Assembly: GCA_018897475.1 (NCBI GenBank)
Contig: JAHIKS010000110.1
Location: 1-23,188, forward strand
Origin: Candidatus Altarchaeota archaeon
Lineage (GTDB): Archaea > Altiarchaeota > Altiarchaeia > IMC4 > QMZM01
DNA length: 23,188 nucleotides
Direction: 5' to 3'
Positions 1 through 7,105 of this stretch are shown here, in pieces. Position numbers and translations under genes: made by a program. Below the pieces are notes generated by a model. The model searched no databases. It saw nothing but the letters and a program-made list of their open reading frames with translations, and was not told where the DNA came from. Numbering within the stretch: position 1 is the first letter of the stretch; each line of letters begins with the position of its first letter.

Positions 1-241
1 AACAGTTCTGAAGGGTTTGAGAGAAAACAACTCTAAACTTAGGGTCAGAGTCTTTGACTTCCTTGATGATCTGGCACAACTTGGCTTTACTATTGAGAGA
101 AGTGCCATTAGTTTCATACTCTATTTTGCATCTCTCAAGAAGCGTATTATAGAGTTCACAGCACAAATCAAACTGAGAATACAATCTTCCCACCTGTTTA
201 TTGGAAGGGTACAACCGAAACTTATAGTTCCTGTGTTCCAT
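1..241 (-). CDS. tnpB: TnpB (IS200/IS605-family RNA-guided nuclease), N-terminal part, cut by window edge
   Basis: The minus strand is open from an ATG at 241 to the window edge (80 codons). It encodes the typical TnpB/OrfB N-terminus: MEHRNYKFRLYPSNKQ, then a CCELYNTLLERCKIEYE helix, an SLNSKAKLCQIIKEVK stretch, and an SQTLQNC stretch where the family has its conserved S-Q-x-L-Q-N. TnpB is the RNA-guided endonuclease of IS200/IS605 and IS1341-type elements; its RuvC motifs and guide-RNA region would lie left of the window. There is no room for a tnpA between this gene and endoQ, so upstream the element looks tnpB-only. A TATA-like TATTTAA lies at 258-264 about 20 nt before the start. The family call is firm; completeness cannot be judged. 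Confidence 0.88.
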   Translation of the reverse strand, partial: MEHRNYKFRLYPSNKQVGRLYSQFDLCCELYNTLLERCKIEYETNGTSLNSKAKLCQIIKEVKDSDPKFRVVFSQTLQNC

Positions 242-312
242 TATGTTATATTAGCGGTATTTAAGCAGTTATACAAACTTGGCGTATATTTTGTTTATTT
301 CGTATATTTTAC

Positions 313-356
313 CGATTCGCAATTCATCCCCCAGCTTACGCAAGGGGCTTTCTTGC
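313..356. repeat. GC-rich hairpin, candidate end of the tnpB element
   Basis: Upstream of tnpB, CGCAAG is followed seven bases later by CTTGCG, and CCCC pairs with GGGG across CAGCTTACGCAA, giving alternative GC-rich hairpins in an otherwise AT-rich stretch. IS200/IS605 elements carry subterminal hairpins at their ends, and the position 5' of tnpB suits a left end. The exact boundary and cleavage site are not visible without an empty site. Confidence 0.4.
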
Positions 357-388
357 GAGATTTTAGGTAGAGAATAAGGTATTTGAAT

Positions 389-1615
389 ATGAAGCGATAC
401 GATGTAGACTTCCATATACACTCGAAGTATTCGGGGGGGACTTCAAGTAGCATGGAGCTGCCCCTTATAGCAAGGGAGGCGGAACTCAAGGGACTTCATC
501 TTGTCGGCACGGGAGATGCATTGGATCCAAGATGGCTAAAGCATCTGAAGGGGAACCTGATTGAGGACAGCTATGGAATCTACTTTACAAAGGATGCGAA
601 GACCCACTTCATGATTACTGCCGAGGTGGAGGATTCGAGAAGGGTCCACCATCTCCTTCTTCTTCCCTCGAGATCAGCCGCGGAATCCCTGATTGATAGG
701 TTCAGGAAATACTCCAACGACATAGGCAAAGACGGAAGGCCTAGTATCAGACTTACTGGCGAGGAGATAGTGGACTACGCCCAGGAGGTCGATGCCATGG
801 TAGGGCCGGCCCATGCATTCACCCCATGGACTGCTATCTACAAGGAATACGACTCAATAGCGGAGTGCTATGGCTCTAATTTAAAGAGAGTGCGATTCCT
901 GGAGCTTGGCCTTTCCGCAGATTCGTATCTCGCCGACAGAATCCCCGAACTGAATGGAATTACCTTCCTCAGCAATTCCGACACGCATTCTCCGTGGCCC
1001 CATCGCCTCGGGAGGGAATTTAATCGCCTTGAGTTGAAGAACCTGGACTTCGACGACATAAGGAATGTCATAGAGAGAAAGAAGGGACGAAAGTTCGTCC
1101 TTAATGTCGGGTTGAATCCAAAGGAGGGTAAATACCACCTGTCGGCGTGCTCAAGATGCTACCAGAGGTTCATGTTAAAGGACGCATTGATGCTGAAGTG
1201 GAAGTGTCCCGAATGCAATGGAAGGATAAAGAAGGGTGTGTTTGACAGGATTGAAGAGCTTGCGAAATTCAAGGAACCAAAGCATCCCTGGCACAGGCCC
1301 CCATATCTCCACATAATCCCTCTCGCGGAGGTAATATCCATCGTTACTGGAATCAGGACGATGACCAGCAAGACCATACAGGAGAGGTGGAGGTCGTTGG
1401 TCGATTTATTCGGGACCGAGATAAATGTGCTTGTTGATTCTGACATAGCGGAGGTCAAGAGGGCCGACCCTGAAGTGGGCAGAGTCATAGAAAAATTCCG
1501 GCAGGGCAAGATTCAGTACGTTGGTGGGGGTGGAGGACAGTACGGCAGGCCAACCCTCAAAGGGGAGGGGGACGAATTCTGGGGTTCCGGGCAGAGGTCG
1601 CTTACAGATTTCTAG
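389..1615 (+). CDS. Endonuclease Q-like PHP-domain DNA repair nuclease
   Basis: The 408-residue product has a PHP metal-dependent phosphoesterase domain: DFHIHSKYSGG near the N-terminus (H-x-H), GTGDALDPRW, an EVEDSRRVHH stretch, GPAHAFTPW and an SNSDTHSPWPHR segment (D-T-H). A zinc-ribbon follows (CSRCYQRF about 20 residues before CPECNGR) and then a C-terminal helical part. This order and length match archaeal EndoQ, which nicks DNA 5' of deaminated bases (uracil, hypoxanthine) and abasic sites. ATG at 389 is preferred over TTG at 383 because an AAGGT motif sits 8 nt upstream of it. The stop codon abuts directly on the stop of the convergent pilin gene. The family call is strong; substrate range is inferred from characterised homologues. 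Confidence 0.85.
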   Translation: MKRYDVDFHIHSKYSGGTSSSMELPLIAREAELKGLHLVGTGDALDPRWLKHLKGNLIEDSYGIYFTKDAKTHFMITAEVEDSRRVHHLLLLPSRSAAESLIDRFRKYSNDIGKDGRPSIRLTGEEIVDYAQEVDAMVGPAHAFTPWTAIYKEYDSIAECYGSNLKRVRFLELGLSADSYLADRIPELNGITFLSNSDTHSPWPHRLGREFNRLELKNLDFDDIRNVIERKKGRKFVLNVGLNPKEGKYHLSACSRCYQRFMLKDALMLKWKCPECNGRIKKGVFDRIEELAKFKEPKHPWHRPPYLHIIPLAEVISIVTGIRTMTSKTIQERWRSLVDLFGTEINVLVDSDIAEVKRADPEVGRVIEKFRQGKIQYVGGGGGQYGRPTLKGEGDEFWGSGQRSLTDF

Positions 1616-2347
1616 TTAGCAGTCCGGGTCAGAACAGGTTACACCGTAGTCTCCGGGACACACGCTGTCACTATCGCCACAATCATAGACGGTCGAGCAT
1701 ATCATAACGCTTGACGAGGCTATGCTTGTAGTCGCAATGGCCGTGGTCGATGTGCTTGTAGTCGAGGTTGTTGTTAAAGTTGATGTTGAAGTTGATGTTG
1801 TTGATGTTGACGTTGTTGATGTCGAAGTCGTTGTTGTCATAGAGGTTGTCGTTATCTGCAGATAGAACTCATAAAAGCCGTGGATGGTTCCTCTTTCCCG
1901 GCGCGATATGTCGGTACCGCCTACCCTCCCCAAGTAGGATATGTTGACGTAAAGGGTATATGGGGTTCCCCTCGGCCTTAGCCCGTCCACGCAATTTATG
2001 GCCCTGATCCAAAACTGCTCGTCCCTTCTTTTATTCCCGGTTCCGTTGGTTACGTTGCATTCCTTGGAGGGTGGTCCTATCATATTCGTTATCGTGATAT
2101 TGCTGACGTTGATAACATAGCCCGCACCATTAACAAAGATTCCGGAGAAGTTCCCGTCGGGAGTTAACAGTATGCTTGTTTCAAGGGGCTTAATCTTTGA
2201 GAACCCGGACACTGTGACTCCCGTCTGCTCCACGTTGAACACTCCAAGGTACCAGAGGGTCGCCCCTATTATCAGCAGGACTATGATTGCCCATCCATAG
2301 GCCATCAAATATTCAAACGCGCCCTGACCTTTGTTGCCTGGATTCAT
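1616..2347 (-). CDS. Class III signal peptide (type IV pilin-like) protein with Thr/Ser stalk and Cys-rich tip
   Basis: The 243-residue protein starts MNPGNKGQGAFEYLMAYGW followed by a long hydrophobic helix. The K-G|Q-x-x-x-E pattern is the class III signal peptide of archaeal pilins cut by the prepilin peptidase EppA/FlaK. A globular middle with several N-x-S/T sites follows, then about 45 residues almost wholly Thr and Ser (roughly 166-210), probably a glycosylated stalk. The C-terminus carries five cysteines and several Asp/Gly (CSTVYDCGDSDSVC...). Such a stalk-and-tip layout suggests a surface fibre subunit or adhesin rather than a plain major pilin. It starts one base after the stop of the preceding secreted-protein gene, so the two are probably cotranscribed. 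No secretion ATPase or prepilin peptidase is in the window. Confidence 0.8.
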   Translation of the reverse strand: MNPGNKGQGAFEYLMAYGWAIIVLLIIGATLWYLGVFNVEQTGVTVSGFSKIKPLETSILLTPDGNFSGIFVNGAGYVINVSNITITNMIGPPSKECNVTNGTGNKRRDEQFWIRAINCVDGLRPRGTPYTLYVNISYLGRVGGTDISRRERGTIHGFYEFYLQITTTSMTTTTSTSTTSTSTTSTSTSTLTTTSTTSTSTTAIATTSIASSSVMICSTVYDCGDSDSVCPGDYGVTCSDPDC

Positions 2348-2348
2348 T

Positions 2349-2930
2349 CTAAAATACTGAGATTTGGCTTATTATTCCGCCACAACAGGCCCAGTTGTAT
2401 GGGGGAGCGTTACCTCCACCGCTGTTTAGGACACATCCTTCATTGCCAGGTGAGGTACATACTGCGTGTGTCCCTGACCCCTCCTTTGCACACCAATTAA
2501 TGCACTCGTTACATGCCGCCCCAAGGTTGCATCCAGTGGGCTGTCCCCCGGTAGTGAATGCATTCAGATGAAGCAGGGTGCTGTCCCCTGAATTATATGT
2601 ATCTGTCCCGCCCAAGTATGAGTCTGAACCACCCCCTGATGGAGTTACATTGAACATTATGGATTTGTCCTCATCATCTGCAGTGCCAGGGATATTGAAG
2701 CTGTACCAGGCCTCTCCCTGGTCTTCGACCGCTGTTGTCTGTGCCCGGAGTTCATAGGTTCCACCCACATCGACATACGCCTTAACCACACCACCGATCT
2801 CTGGGGAACCATTGAGTGTAACCTTCCCCCAGAAATTAGGGTATATGACCGGTTGTGCATATACCATGATGAGCAGTATCGCAACTATCATAAGGGCCGA
2901 GCCCAGGACGATTATGTTCCTTCCTTTCAT
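2349..2930 (-). CDS. Secreted protein with beta-sandwich repeat domain and Cys-rich C-terminus, unknown function
   Basis: The 193-residue product has an N-terminal hydrophobic segment ending in an AQ cleavage-like site (residues about 5-26). Residues about 30-125 (PNFWGKVTLNGSPEIGGVVKAYVD onward, ending in an N-A-F strand) resemble the domain at the start of the neighbouring 259-residue protein: an aromatic-G-x-V strand, a P-x-G-x-x-x-x-A/W-V turn, and a 'dded/dtpekdG...ItF' middle. The last 65 residues hold eight cysteines in a Gly-rich context (CNLGAACNECINWC, CCGG), suggesting disulfide cross-links outside the cell. It lies between two other envelope genes in one direction. No specific function is recognised. 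Confidence 0.6.
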   Translation of the reverse strand: MKGRNIIVLGSALMIVAILLIMVYAQPVIYPNFWGKVTLNGSPEIGGVVKAYVDVGGTYELRAQTTAVEDQGEAWYSFNIPGTADDEDKSIMFNVTPSGGGSDSYLGGTDTYNSGDSTLLHLNAFTTGGQPTGCNLGAACNECINWCAKEGSGTHAVCTSPGNEGCVLNSGGGNAPPYNWACCGGIISQISVF

Positions 2931-2956
2931 TTTATTAATATTAGGTATTCTTAAAG

Positions 2957-3736
2957 TTAAACTGCCTCGAACGGTAGTGATATCAGGTTCCAGCCCTCGT
3001 TCAGGGTTATGGAAAGCCTGTCGTAGACCGTCGGTCCCTGCATTGTTGCACTTGACGTGGCAACAAAGCCGTCAGAGCCGCTGAACTTGTAGGTGTGGGT
3101 GCCGGCAGAGAGCCCGGAGACCTGGACCGAATACTGCTTGCCGTCCTTGTATTCGCTCTGCGTCGTTGCATCATGGAAGTCTCCAGTTATGTTCTCAGGC
3201 TCTGTAAACCCACTTACATACACATTCAGCCAGCTCGGGGCGTCGTTATCCCGGTCGCTGTAGTACACCGTAAAGGTGAATGTGGTGTCTTCATACCCCG
3301 TCGAGGGGCTAACGCTTCCGTTCAGTATGGGCGGGTTGTCACAGTTGCTGCAGGTGAGGTCGATATTGCTAACACCTCCAGAGGACCATGTTGCAGTCTG
3401 GTCAGCAGTAAATCCATTTATCTTGAAGGCAATGGTATCGCCGCTTATGCCACCGTCCTTTTCGGGTGTGTCGCCATTGTCTGGCGGAACTGTAAGATAA
3501 AGGGCGCTTGGGTCCAAATCTATGTGGGGGCCATATATGCCATTTGCAGTCGTGATATACTCTGAGGATGTTATCCCAGTCCCATCAACCCATATGGATA
3601 TGTTTGTGCCCATGGGCGCATCAGCCCCGTCGCGGGCCATATCACCATAGTATGCTGCAGGCATTAGCTGTGAGGTTGGAGTATAGATTCCACTGAGGAT
3701 TATGATTCCAACAAGGTAATAGGTATATTTTCTCAT
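2957..3736 (-). CDS. Secreted surface protein ending in a truncated GWNLIS-type domain
   Basis: The 259-residue product has a hydrophobic N-terminus (signal peptide or anchor, residues about 5-25). A beta domain follows whose middle reads DNGDTPEKDGGISGDTIAFK and ends ATWSSGG..IDLT, a pattern common in archaeal surface proteins. A second Ig/PKD-like domain (PPILNGSVSPSTGYEDTTFTF to about residue 235) comes next. The protein then stops 12 residues into a GWNLISLP motif, whereas such domains usually run on for 70-90 residues, as in the upstream gene. Only 26 nt separate the stop from the next gene, so no out-of-frame remainder is present. Likely role: cell-surface structure or binding; substrate unknown. 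Confidence 0.6.
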   Translation of the reverse strand: MRKYTYYLVGIIILSGIYTPTSQLMPAAYYGDMARDGADAPMGTNISIWVDGTGITSSEYITTANGIYGPHIDLDPSALYLTVPPDNGDTPEKDGGISGDTIAFKINGFTADQTATWSSGGVSNIDLTCSNCDNPPILNGSVSPSTGYEDTTFTFTVYYSDRDNDAPSWLNVYVSGFTEPENITGDFHDATTQSEYKDGKQYSVQVSGLSAGTHTYKFSGSDGFVATSSATMQGPTVYDRLSITLNEGWNLISLPFEAV

Positions 3737-3762
3737 CGTGTATGAATTTAATTTTTGGGGGT

Positions 3763-4641
3763 TTAATATGGTCTGGTGGTTTCTGGAATTATGAGCGTAT
3801 CATTCTCCGTCATCTTTATAAGATAGCCCTTACCGGGCGTTACATTTTTAAGCGTCCAGATTGTGTCCCTCAGAGGCTCCGGAGTCTCCTCTATCGCATA
3901 AAGCCATCCCCCATTTTCATAAGCCTCAAGCAAGGTCCAGTTGCTGCTCAGCGAGGAATCAAGTAGATTCTCAACGGTGACTGATGAATTCCTTGGGTAG
4001 CCAATCATGTTCCAGCCGTCCCAGTTGGGTAGATCGGGTTTGTACAACAAGACTGAAATCTCTTTGTAGTAATGAATTCCGGTAGCAGTTATATTGTCTC
4101 CATCAACCACGTCGGTGACATTAATCCAATATCCTTGTAGGTTATTTATCTTATTTATCTGGGGCGGGAGTGCCACTCTGTTGATGCACCAGTAGTACTG
4201 TGCCTTGGCACAGTTGTCTTTGCTTCTGCTCTCCATTATATTCCACTGCCCATCTATATTCTCAAGGAAGGAATCAAGGGTTTCATTAACCAGTTGATAA
4301 GGAGTGGAGATTAGATTCCATCCCGTGAAGAGAGAAATGTTGTACTCCTCTACCGGAACCACCTCAAAGGTTACGGACTCTTTTGTTTCGTGGGTTGCCG
4401 TTTCCCCTTCCTGGGCGGCTATTTCAGAATCGCTGATTATGCCCCCTTCCAAGGGTTCCCCAGCCATGGGAGCTTCAATGGTTTCGGTTGTTTCATCGGC
4501 AGTCTCGGTGCCAGTAATGGATTCCCATATCTGAGTAATCATGTCCATCAAATCGGAGTTTTCAGACTGTGCAATGGCGAAACTAGGCAATAGAAGCAAA
4601 GTCAGTGCCGCAACGCCAATGAAAGCAAACCGTTTATCCAT
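3763..4641 (-). CDS. Secreted protein with two GWNLIS/GWNMIG-type repeats
   Basis: The 292-residue product has a clear signal peptide (MDKRFAFIG...PSFAIAQ, about 25 residues) and an acidic Thr/Glu-rich linker (about 26-95). Two related domains follow: the first starts with SLFTGWNLISTP (about 103-195) and the second with NWDGWNMIGYP (about 208-290). Each ends in an aromatic G-Y-W/L-I strand followed by a short turn. This module recurs in archaeal and bacterial surface proteins, often many copies per protein; its ligand is unknown. Many N-x-S/T sites suggest N-glycosylation. It is the first gene of a four-gene run of envelope proteins and has its own AT-rich promoter region with a 16-bp palindrome. 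Confidence 0.65.
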   Translation of the reverse strand: MDKRFAFIGVAALTLLLLPSFAIAQSENSDLMDMITQIWESITGTETADETTETIEAPMAGEPLEGGIISDSEIAAQEGETATHETKESVTFEVVPVEEYNISLFTGWNLISTPYQLVNETLDSFLENIDGQWNIMESRSKDNCAKAQYYWCINRVALPPQINKINNLQGYWINVTDVVDGDNITATGIHYYKEISVLLYKPDLPNWDGWNMIGYPRNSSVTVENLLDSSLSSNWTLLEAYENGGWLYAIEETPEPLRDTIWTLKNVTPGKGYLIKMTENDTLIIPETTRPY

Positions 4642-4665
4642 CTCTATTTAAGATTTAATTTTTAT

Positions 4666-4681
4666 GCATAAATATTTATGC
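4666..4681. promoter_or_regulatory. 16-bp perfect palindrome in promoter of the envelope gene run
   Basis: GCATAAATATTTATGC is self-complementary and lies 25-40 nt upstream of the start codon at 4641, where an archaeal TATA box would sit. It may be the TATA element itself, an overlapping operator, or (read the other way) the end of the preceding coiled-coil gene's transcript. The sequence shows only the symmetry and position. Confidence 0.45.
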
Positions 4682-4687
4682 TTTTTG

Positions 4688-5929
4688 TCACATAGCATCC
4701 CATTTCACCTCTATCTTATGCTTAGATTCACGCAGCGAATTCTCGATTGAATTCCTTGCCGCCAGAATCCTTTCCTTGACCTGGGCTCTTTTCCGTTCTA
4801 TCTTCTCAGGCTCCCTTTTAAGCTCGTCCAGCTTTGTGCCGAGGTGCTCTATCTCCCCCATCAGCTCCCTGCCCCTTCCGCTTTTCTTGAAGGATGCGAA
4901 CTTCTTGGATAACTCGGCCAGCTCTGATTCGATTGATGCGTGAAGCCCCCTCAGCCCCAGGAGCTCCTCGAGGTTCTTCTCAACCCGCGCTATCTTGTCG
5001 AGCTCGCTCTTCTTTATCTCAAGTTTTCCGGAGTCGATTGCCTTCTTTATGTCGGCAACGATGGAGCCCAGGTCCAGGCCCCTGGATATGAACTCCTGCA
5101 GGGGGTTCTCGATATAGGCATTGATGTCCTTCCGGTCCAGTTCCTTTTTAAGTTTCTTCAGGGGTCGTTTAATCGGTGATAGGTAACTATGAATCTTTGT
5201 TTCTATGCCCCTCTTTTTCTCCCCAAGCTCGTTCATCTTTTCCTGGAGGGAGTGAAACTCCCTGAACTCGGGGCTTTTCTCGAAGTCTGCCCGCTCCCGG
5301 ATAAGTTTTTTCTTTTCCTCCAGCGTCTTTTTCAGTTCCTTCTCAATCTCCTTTTCCCTGGAAGCAAGCTCCTTCAGCCTTCCGGATTCTTTTTCTATTT
5401 CGCTGATGTTATCGAGTATGGACTCATAGGTGCTCTTTGGGATGAATTCCTTCAGCTCCTTTCCATTCGCGACAATGGACTTCAGCTCCTTGGCTATGTC
5501 CTGGATTATGTCACCAAATGCCACTGGGAGATATCTACCCTGTCCCCCAATCACCTTCCCCATGCCGAGGATTGTGGCATTGAGATTGCGGTGGAATTCC
5601 CCGATGTCCTCCCTGCTGGAATTCTCGATGTCCCTGAGAGAATCGTGAACCCCCCTTACGAACTCCGGCTTTGAAGCAATGACTATCTTCTTGGCCCGTT
5701 TCGGGATGTTCTTCGGGCAGTCAGTCCTTTCAAGCTTGTGGGCATATTCATTTATCCTCTCAACGGATTTTAGAATATCATCGACTATTGGCTTGGCATT
5801 CCTGTAGCTTTCCTTGCTTTCCCTCTCTATCCTTTCACGCAGCCAGTCATCGAGTTCGGAGAATTTGATGCTCTTTATTTTTTCGGGTGGCTTGTCTTGC
5901 TTGCCGAAGAATCTATCGAGGAATCTCAT
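4688..5929 (-). CDS. Coiled-coil protein of unknown function, last gene of the isoprenoid operon
   Basis: The 413-residue product is highly charged and almost entirely helical. After a short N-terminal segment (MRFLDRFFGKQDKPPEK) come two helical regions. Residues about 175-245 form a long heptad-rich Glu/Lys/Leu stretch (EKEIEKELKKTLEEKKK), and another follows at about 300-410. No signal peptide, membrane segment or enzyme motif is visible. Its ATG overlaps the idi2 stop (ATGA), which points to translational coupling. Whether it has anything to do with isoprenoid synthesis is open; scaffold, chromosome-associated or envelope-associated roles are all possible. I do not recognise the family. 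Confidence 0.7.
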   Translation of the reverse strand: MRFLDRFFGKQDKPPEKIKSIKFSELDDWLRERIERESKESYRNAKPIVDDILKSVERINEYAHKLERTDCPKNIPKRAKKIVIASKPEFVRGVHDSLRDIENSSREDIGEFHRNLNATILGMGKVIGGQGRYLPVAFGDIIQDIAKELKSIVANGKELKEFIPKSTYESILDNISEIEKESGRLKELASREKEIEKELKKTLEEKKKLIRERADFEKSPEFREFHSLQEKMNELGEKKRGIETKIHSYLSPIKRPLKKLKKELDRKDINAYIENPLQEFISRGLDLGSIVADIKKAIDSGKLEIKKSELDKIARVEKNLEELLGLRGLHASIESELAELSKKFASFKKSGRGRELMGEIEHLGTKLDELKREPEKIERKRAQVKERILAARNSIENSLRESKHKIEVKWDAM

Positions 5930-6903
5930 TCACGTACCCTGCCCCTGAGCTCACCAACCGTCCCGGAGCCTGTAAGGAACATTGCTATCCTTAGCTCAGT
6001 AAGGAATCTGTTCAGGAATTTCCTGGCTCCCTTCTTTCCGTCTGCAGAGTATGCCTTCAGGACGGGGAGTGCTATTCCGACGCAGTCTGCGCCAAGTGCG
6101 ATTGCCTTTGCAGCATCCAGGCCGCTTCTTACCCCGCCGGATCCTATGACCGGTACGTTGCCTGAGACCTCCCGGATGCAGTCGGCCGTGGGGATTCCCC
6201 AGCCGGCGAAGGTTTTGCCTATTTCTTCTTGGTTGGCCCTGTAGCCTTCCACAAGACTCCACGAAGTGCCCCCTGAACCGCCGACGTCTATTGCATCCAC
6301 CTTGAGCCGGGCTGCAATCTCATGGGAAATTCCGGAGCCGACCTCCTTTGCTATTACCGGCTTGTCGAGCTTTGAGGATATCTCATTTACCTTTTCGATT
6401 AAACCTGAGAAGTTTCTCTCCCCCTCGGGCTGGATTGCCTCCTGCAATGGGTTCAGATGGAGGGCAAGGGCATCTGCATCTATCATCTCGATTGCCTTCT
6501 TGCATTCATCTAGGCCATAGTCGTTGTTCAGCTGGATGGCGCCAAGATTGGCTATGAGCAGTATGTCCGGGGCAATGTCTCTCACCTCGAAGGTGGATTC
6601 CAGGGCCTTGTCCTCTATTGCGATGCGCTGGCTTCCGACCCCGAAGCCGATTCCGAGTTCCTGAGAGATTTCAGCCAGGTCCCGGTTTATCTTTTCCGCC
6701 TCCTTTGTTCCCCCGGTTATGCCCTCGATGATTAATGGGTATTCCAGGGTCTTGCCAAGAAATTCGATTTCAGTATTGACTTCATCCAGGTTCAGCTCGG
6801 GGAGAGCCCTGTGAGCCAGTCTCACCATCTCGAATCCTGCGCTTCCTGCCTCGACGTCCTTTTCGAGGCATATCCTTATGTGGTCGAGTTTTCTATCCTT
6901 CAT
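5926..6903 (-). CDS. idi2: Type 2 isopentenyl-diphosphate delta-isomerase (FMN-dependent)
   Basis: The 325-residue product interconverts IPP and DMAPP using reduced FMN. Visible family motifs are KLDHIRICLEKDVE at the N-terminus, PLIIEGITGGT, GVGSQR (flavin binding), ANLGAIQLN, LHLNPLQEAIQPEGERNF (catalytic Gln and Mg-binding Glu), VIAKEVGSGIS, DVGGSGGTSW and PVIGSGGVRSG. Length is close to that of archaeal homologues (about 330-370). It follows the isopentenyl phosphate kinase gene in the ancestral operon but is now separated from it by an IS. A hairpin ends only 5 nt before the ATG and no Shine-Dalgarno is visible, so expression may depend on the spacer structure or a local promoter. Confidence 0.95.
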   Translation of the reverse strand: MKDRKLDHIRICLEKDVEAGSAGFEMVRLAHRALPELNLDEVNTEIEFLGKTLEYPLIIEGITGGTKEAEKINRDLAEISQELGIGFGVGSQRIAIEDKALESTFEVRDIAPDILLIANLGAIQLNNDYGLDECKKAIEMIDADALALHLNPLQEAIQPEGERNFSGLIEKVNEISSKLDKPVIAKEVGSGISHEIAARLKVDAIDVGGSGGTSWSLVEGYRANQEEIGKTFAGWGIPTADCIREVSGNVPVIGSGGVRSGLDAAKAIALGADCVGIALPVLKAYSADGKKGARKFLNRFLTELRIAMFLTGSGTVGELRGRVRE

Positions 6904-6984
6904 CGTAGAATCACATTGCCAAACAATGTGATTTGAGACACAAATTTCGCTTTAGCGAAATTTCGTGTCATTTACTATTTTACT
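6904..6984 (-). promoter_or_regulatory. Ancestral ipk-idi2 spacer with two hairpins
   Basis: Two strong inverted repeats sit back to back. The first is AATCACATTG with its complement (arms 6909-6918 and 6924-6933). The second has AAATTTCGCT arms (6942-6951 and 6954-6963), extended by GACAC/GTGTC with one bulged base (6937-6969). The first ends 5 nt before the idi2 ATG. An AT-rich stretch at 6972-6990 could serve as a TATA box for idi2. They could act as an attenuator, RNA processing site or translation control; the sequence does not decide. Confidence 0.55.
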
Positions 6985-6992
6985 TTATTTCC

Positions 6993-6999
6993 TTATTAC
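6993..6999. repeat. Target site duplication, left copy (TTATTAC)
   Basis: TTATTAC directly precedes the left terminal inverted repeat of the IS and is repeated directly after the right one at 8740-8746. Before insertion it formed part of the ipk 3' end. Confidence 0.9.
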
Positions 7000-7025
7000 C
7001 CTGAGTTTGACACAAACGTGATCTC

Positions 7026-7034
7026 TTTTTATAG
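7026..7034 (+). promoter_or_regulatory. Candidate TATA box of the transposase
   Basis: TTTTTATAG inside the left IS end is the best TATA-like element upstream of the transposase. Transcription would start near 7055, so the leader would contain the whole hairpin at 7065-7098. Confidence 0.4.
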
Positions 7035-7064
7035 TCTTTGAAAACCGAAACAGATAAGCTGGAA

Positions 7065-7098
7065 GCCTCCTAATATCTAATAATAGATAAAAGGAGGC
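7065..7098 (+). promoter_or_regulatory. Leader hairpin sequestering the transposase ribosome binding site
   Basis: GCCTCCT at 7065-7071 pairs with AGGAGGC at 7092-7098. After an AA/AA internal loop, TATCT pairs with AGATA across a six-base loop. The Shine-Dalgarno GGAGG (7093-7097), 8 nt before the ATG at 7106, is wholly inside the stem. This would keep translation low and block it in read-through transcripts, as known for several bacterial IS elements. Confidence 0.75.
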
Positions 7099-7105
7099 AC
7101 ATGCA

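Noticed and set aside
17..370. 117-codon open frame on the plus strand
   Set aside because: It lies opposite the tnpB N-terminus, whose minus-strand product matches a known family; the plus product is hydrophobic and unlike any protein.
1763..1840. GTTGATGTTGA repeats as a CRISPR-like or regulatory array
   Set aside because: They are the coding repeats of the Thr/Ser stalk; there are no unique spacers.
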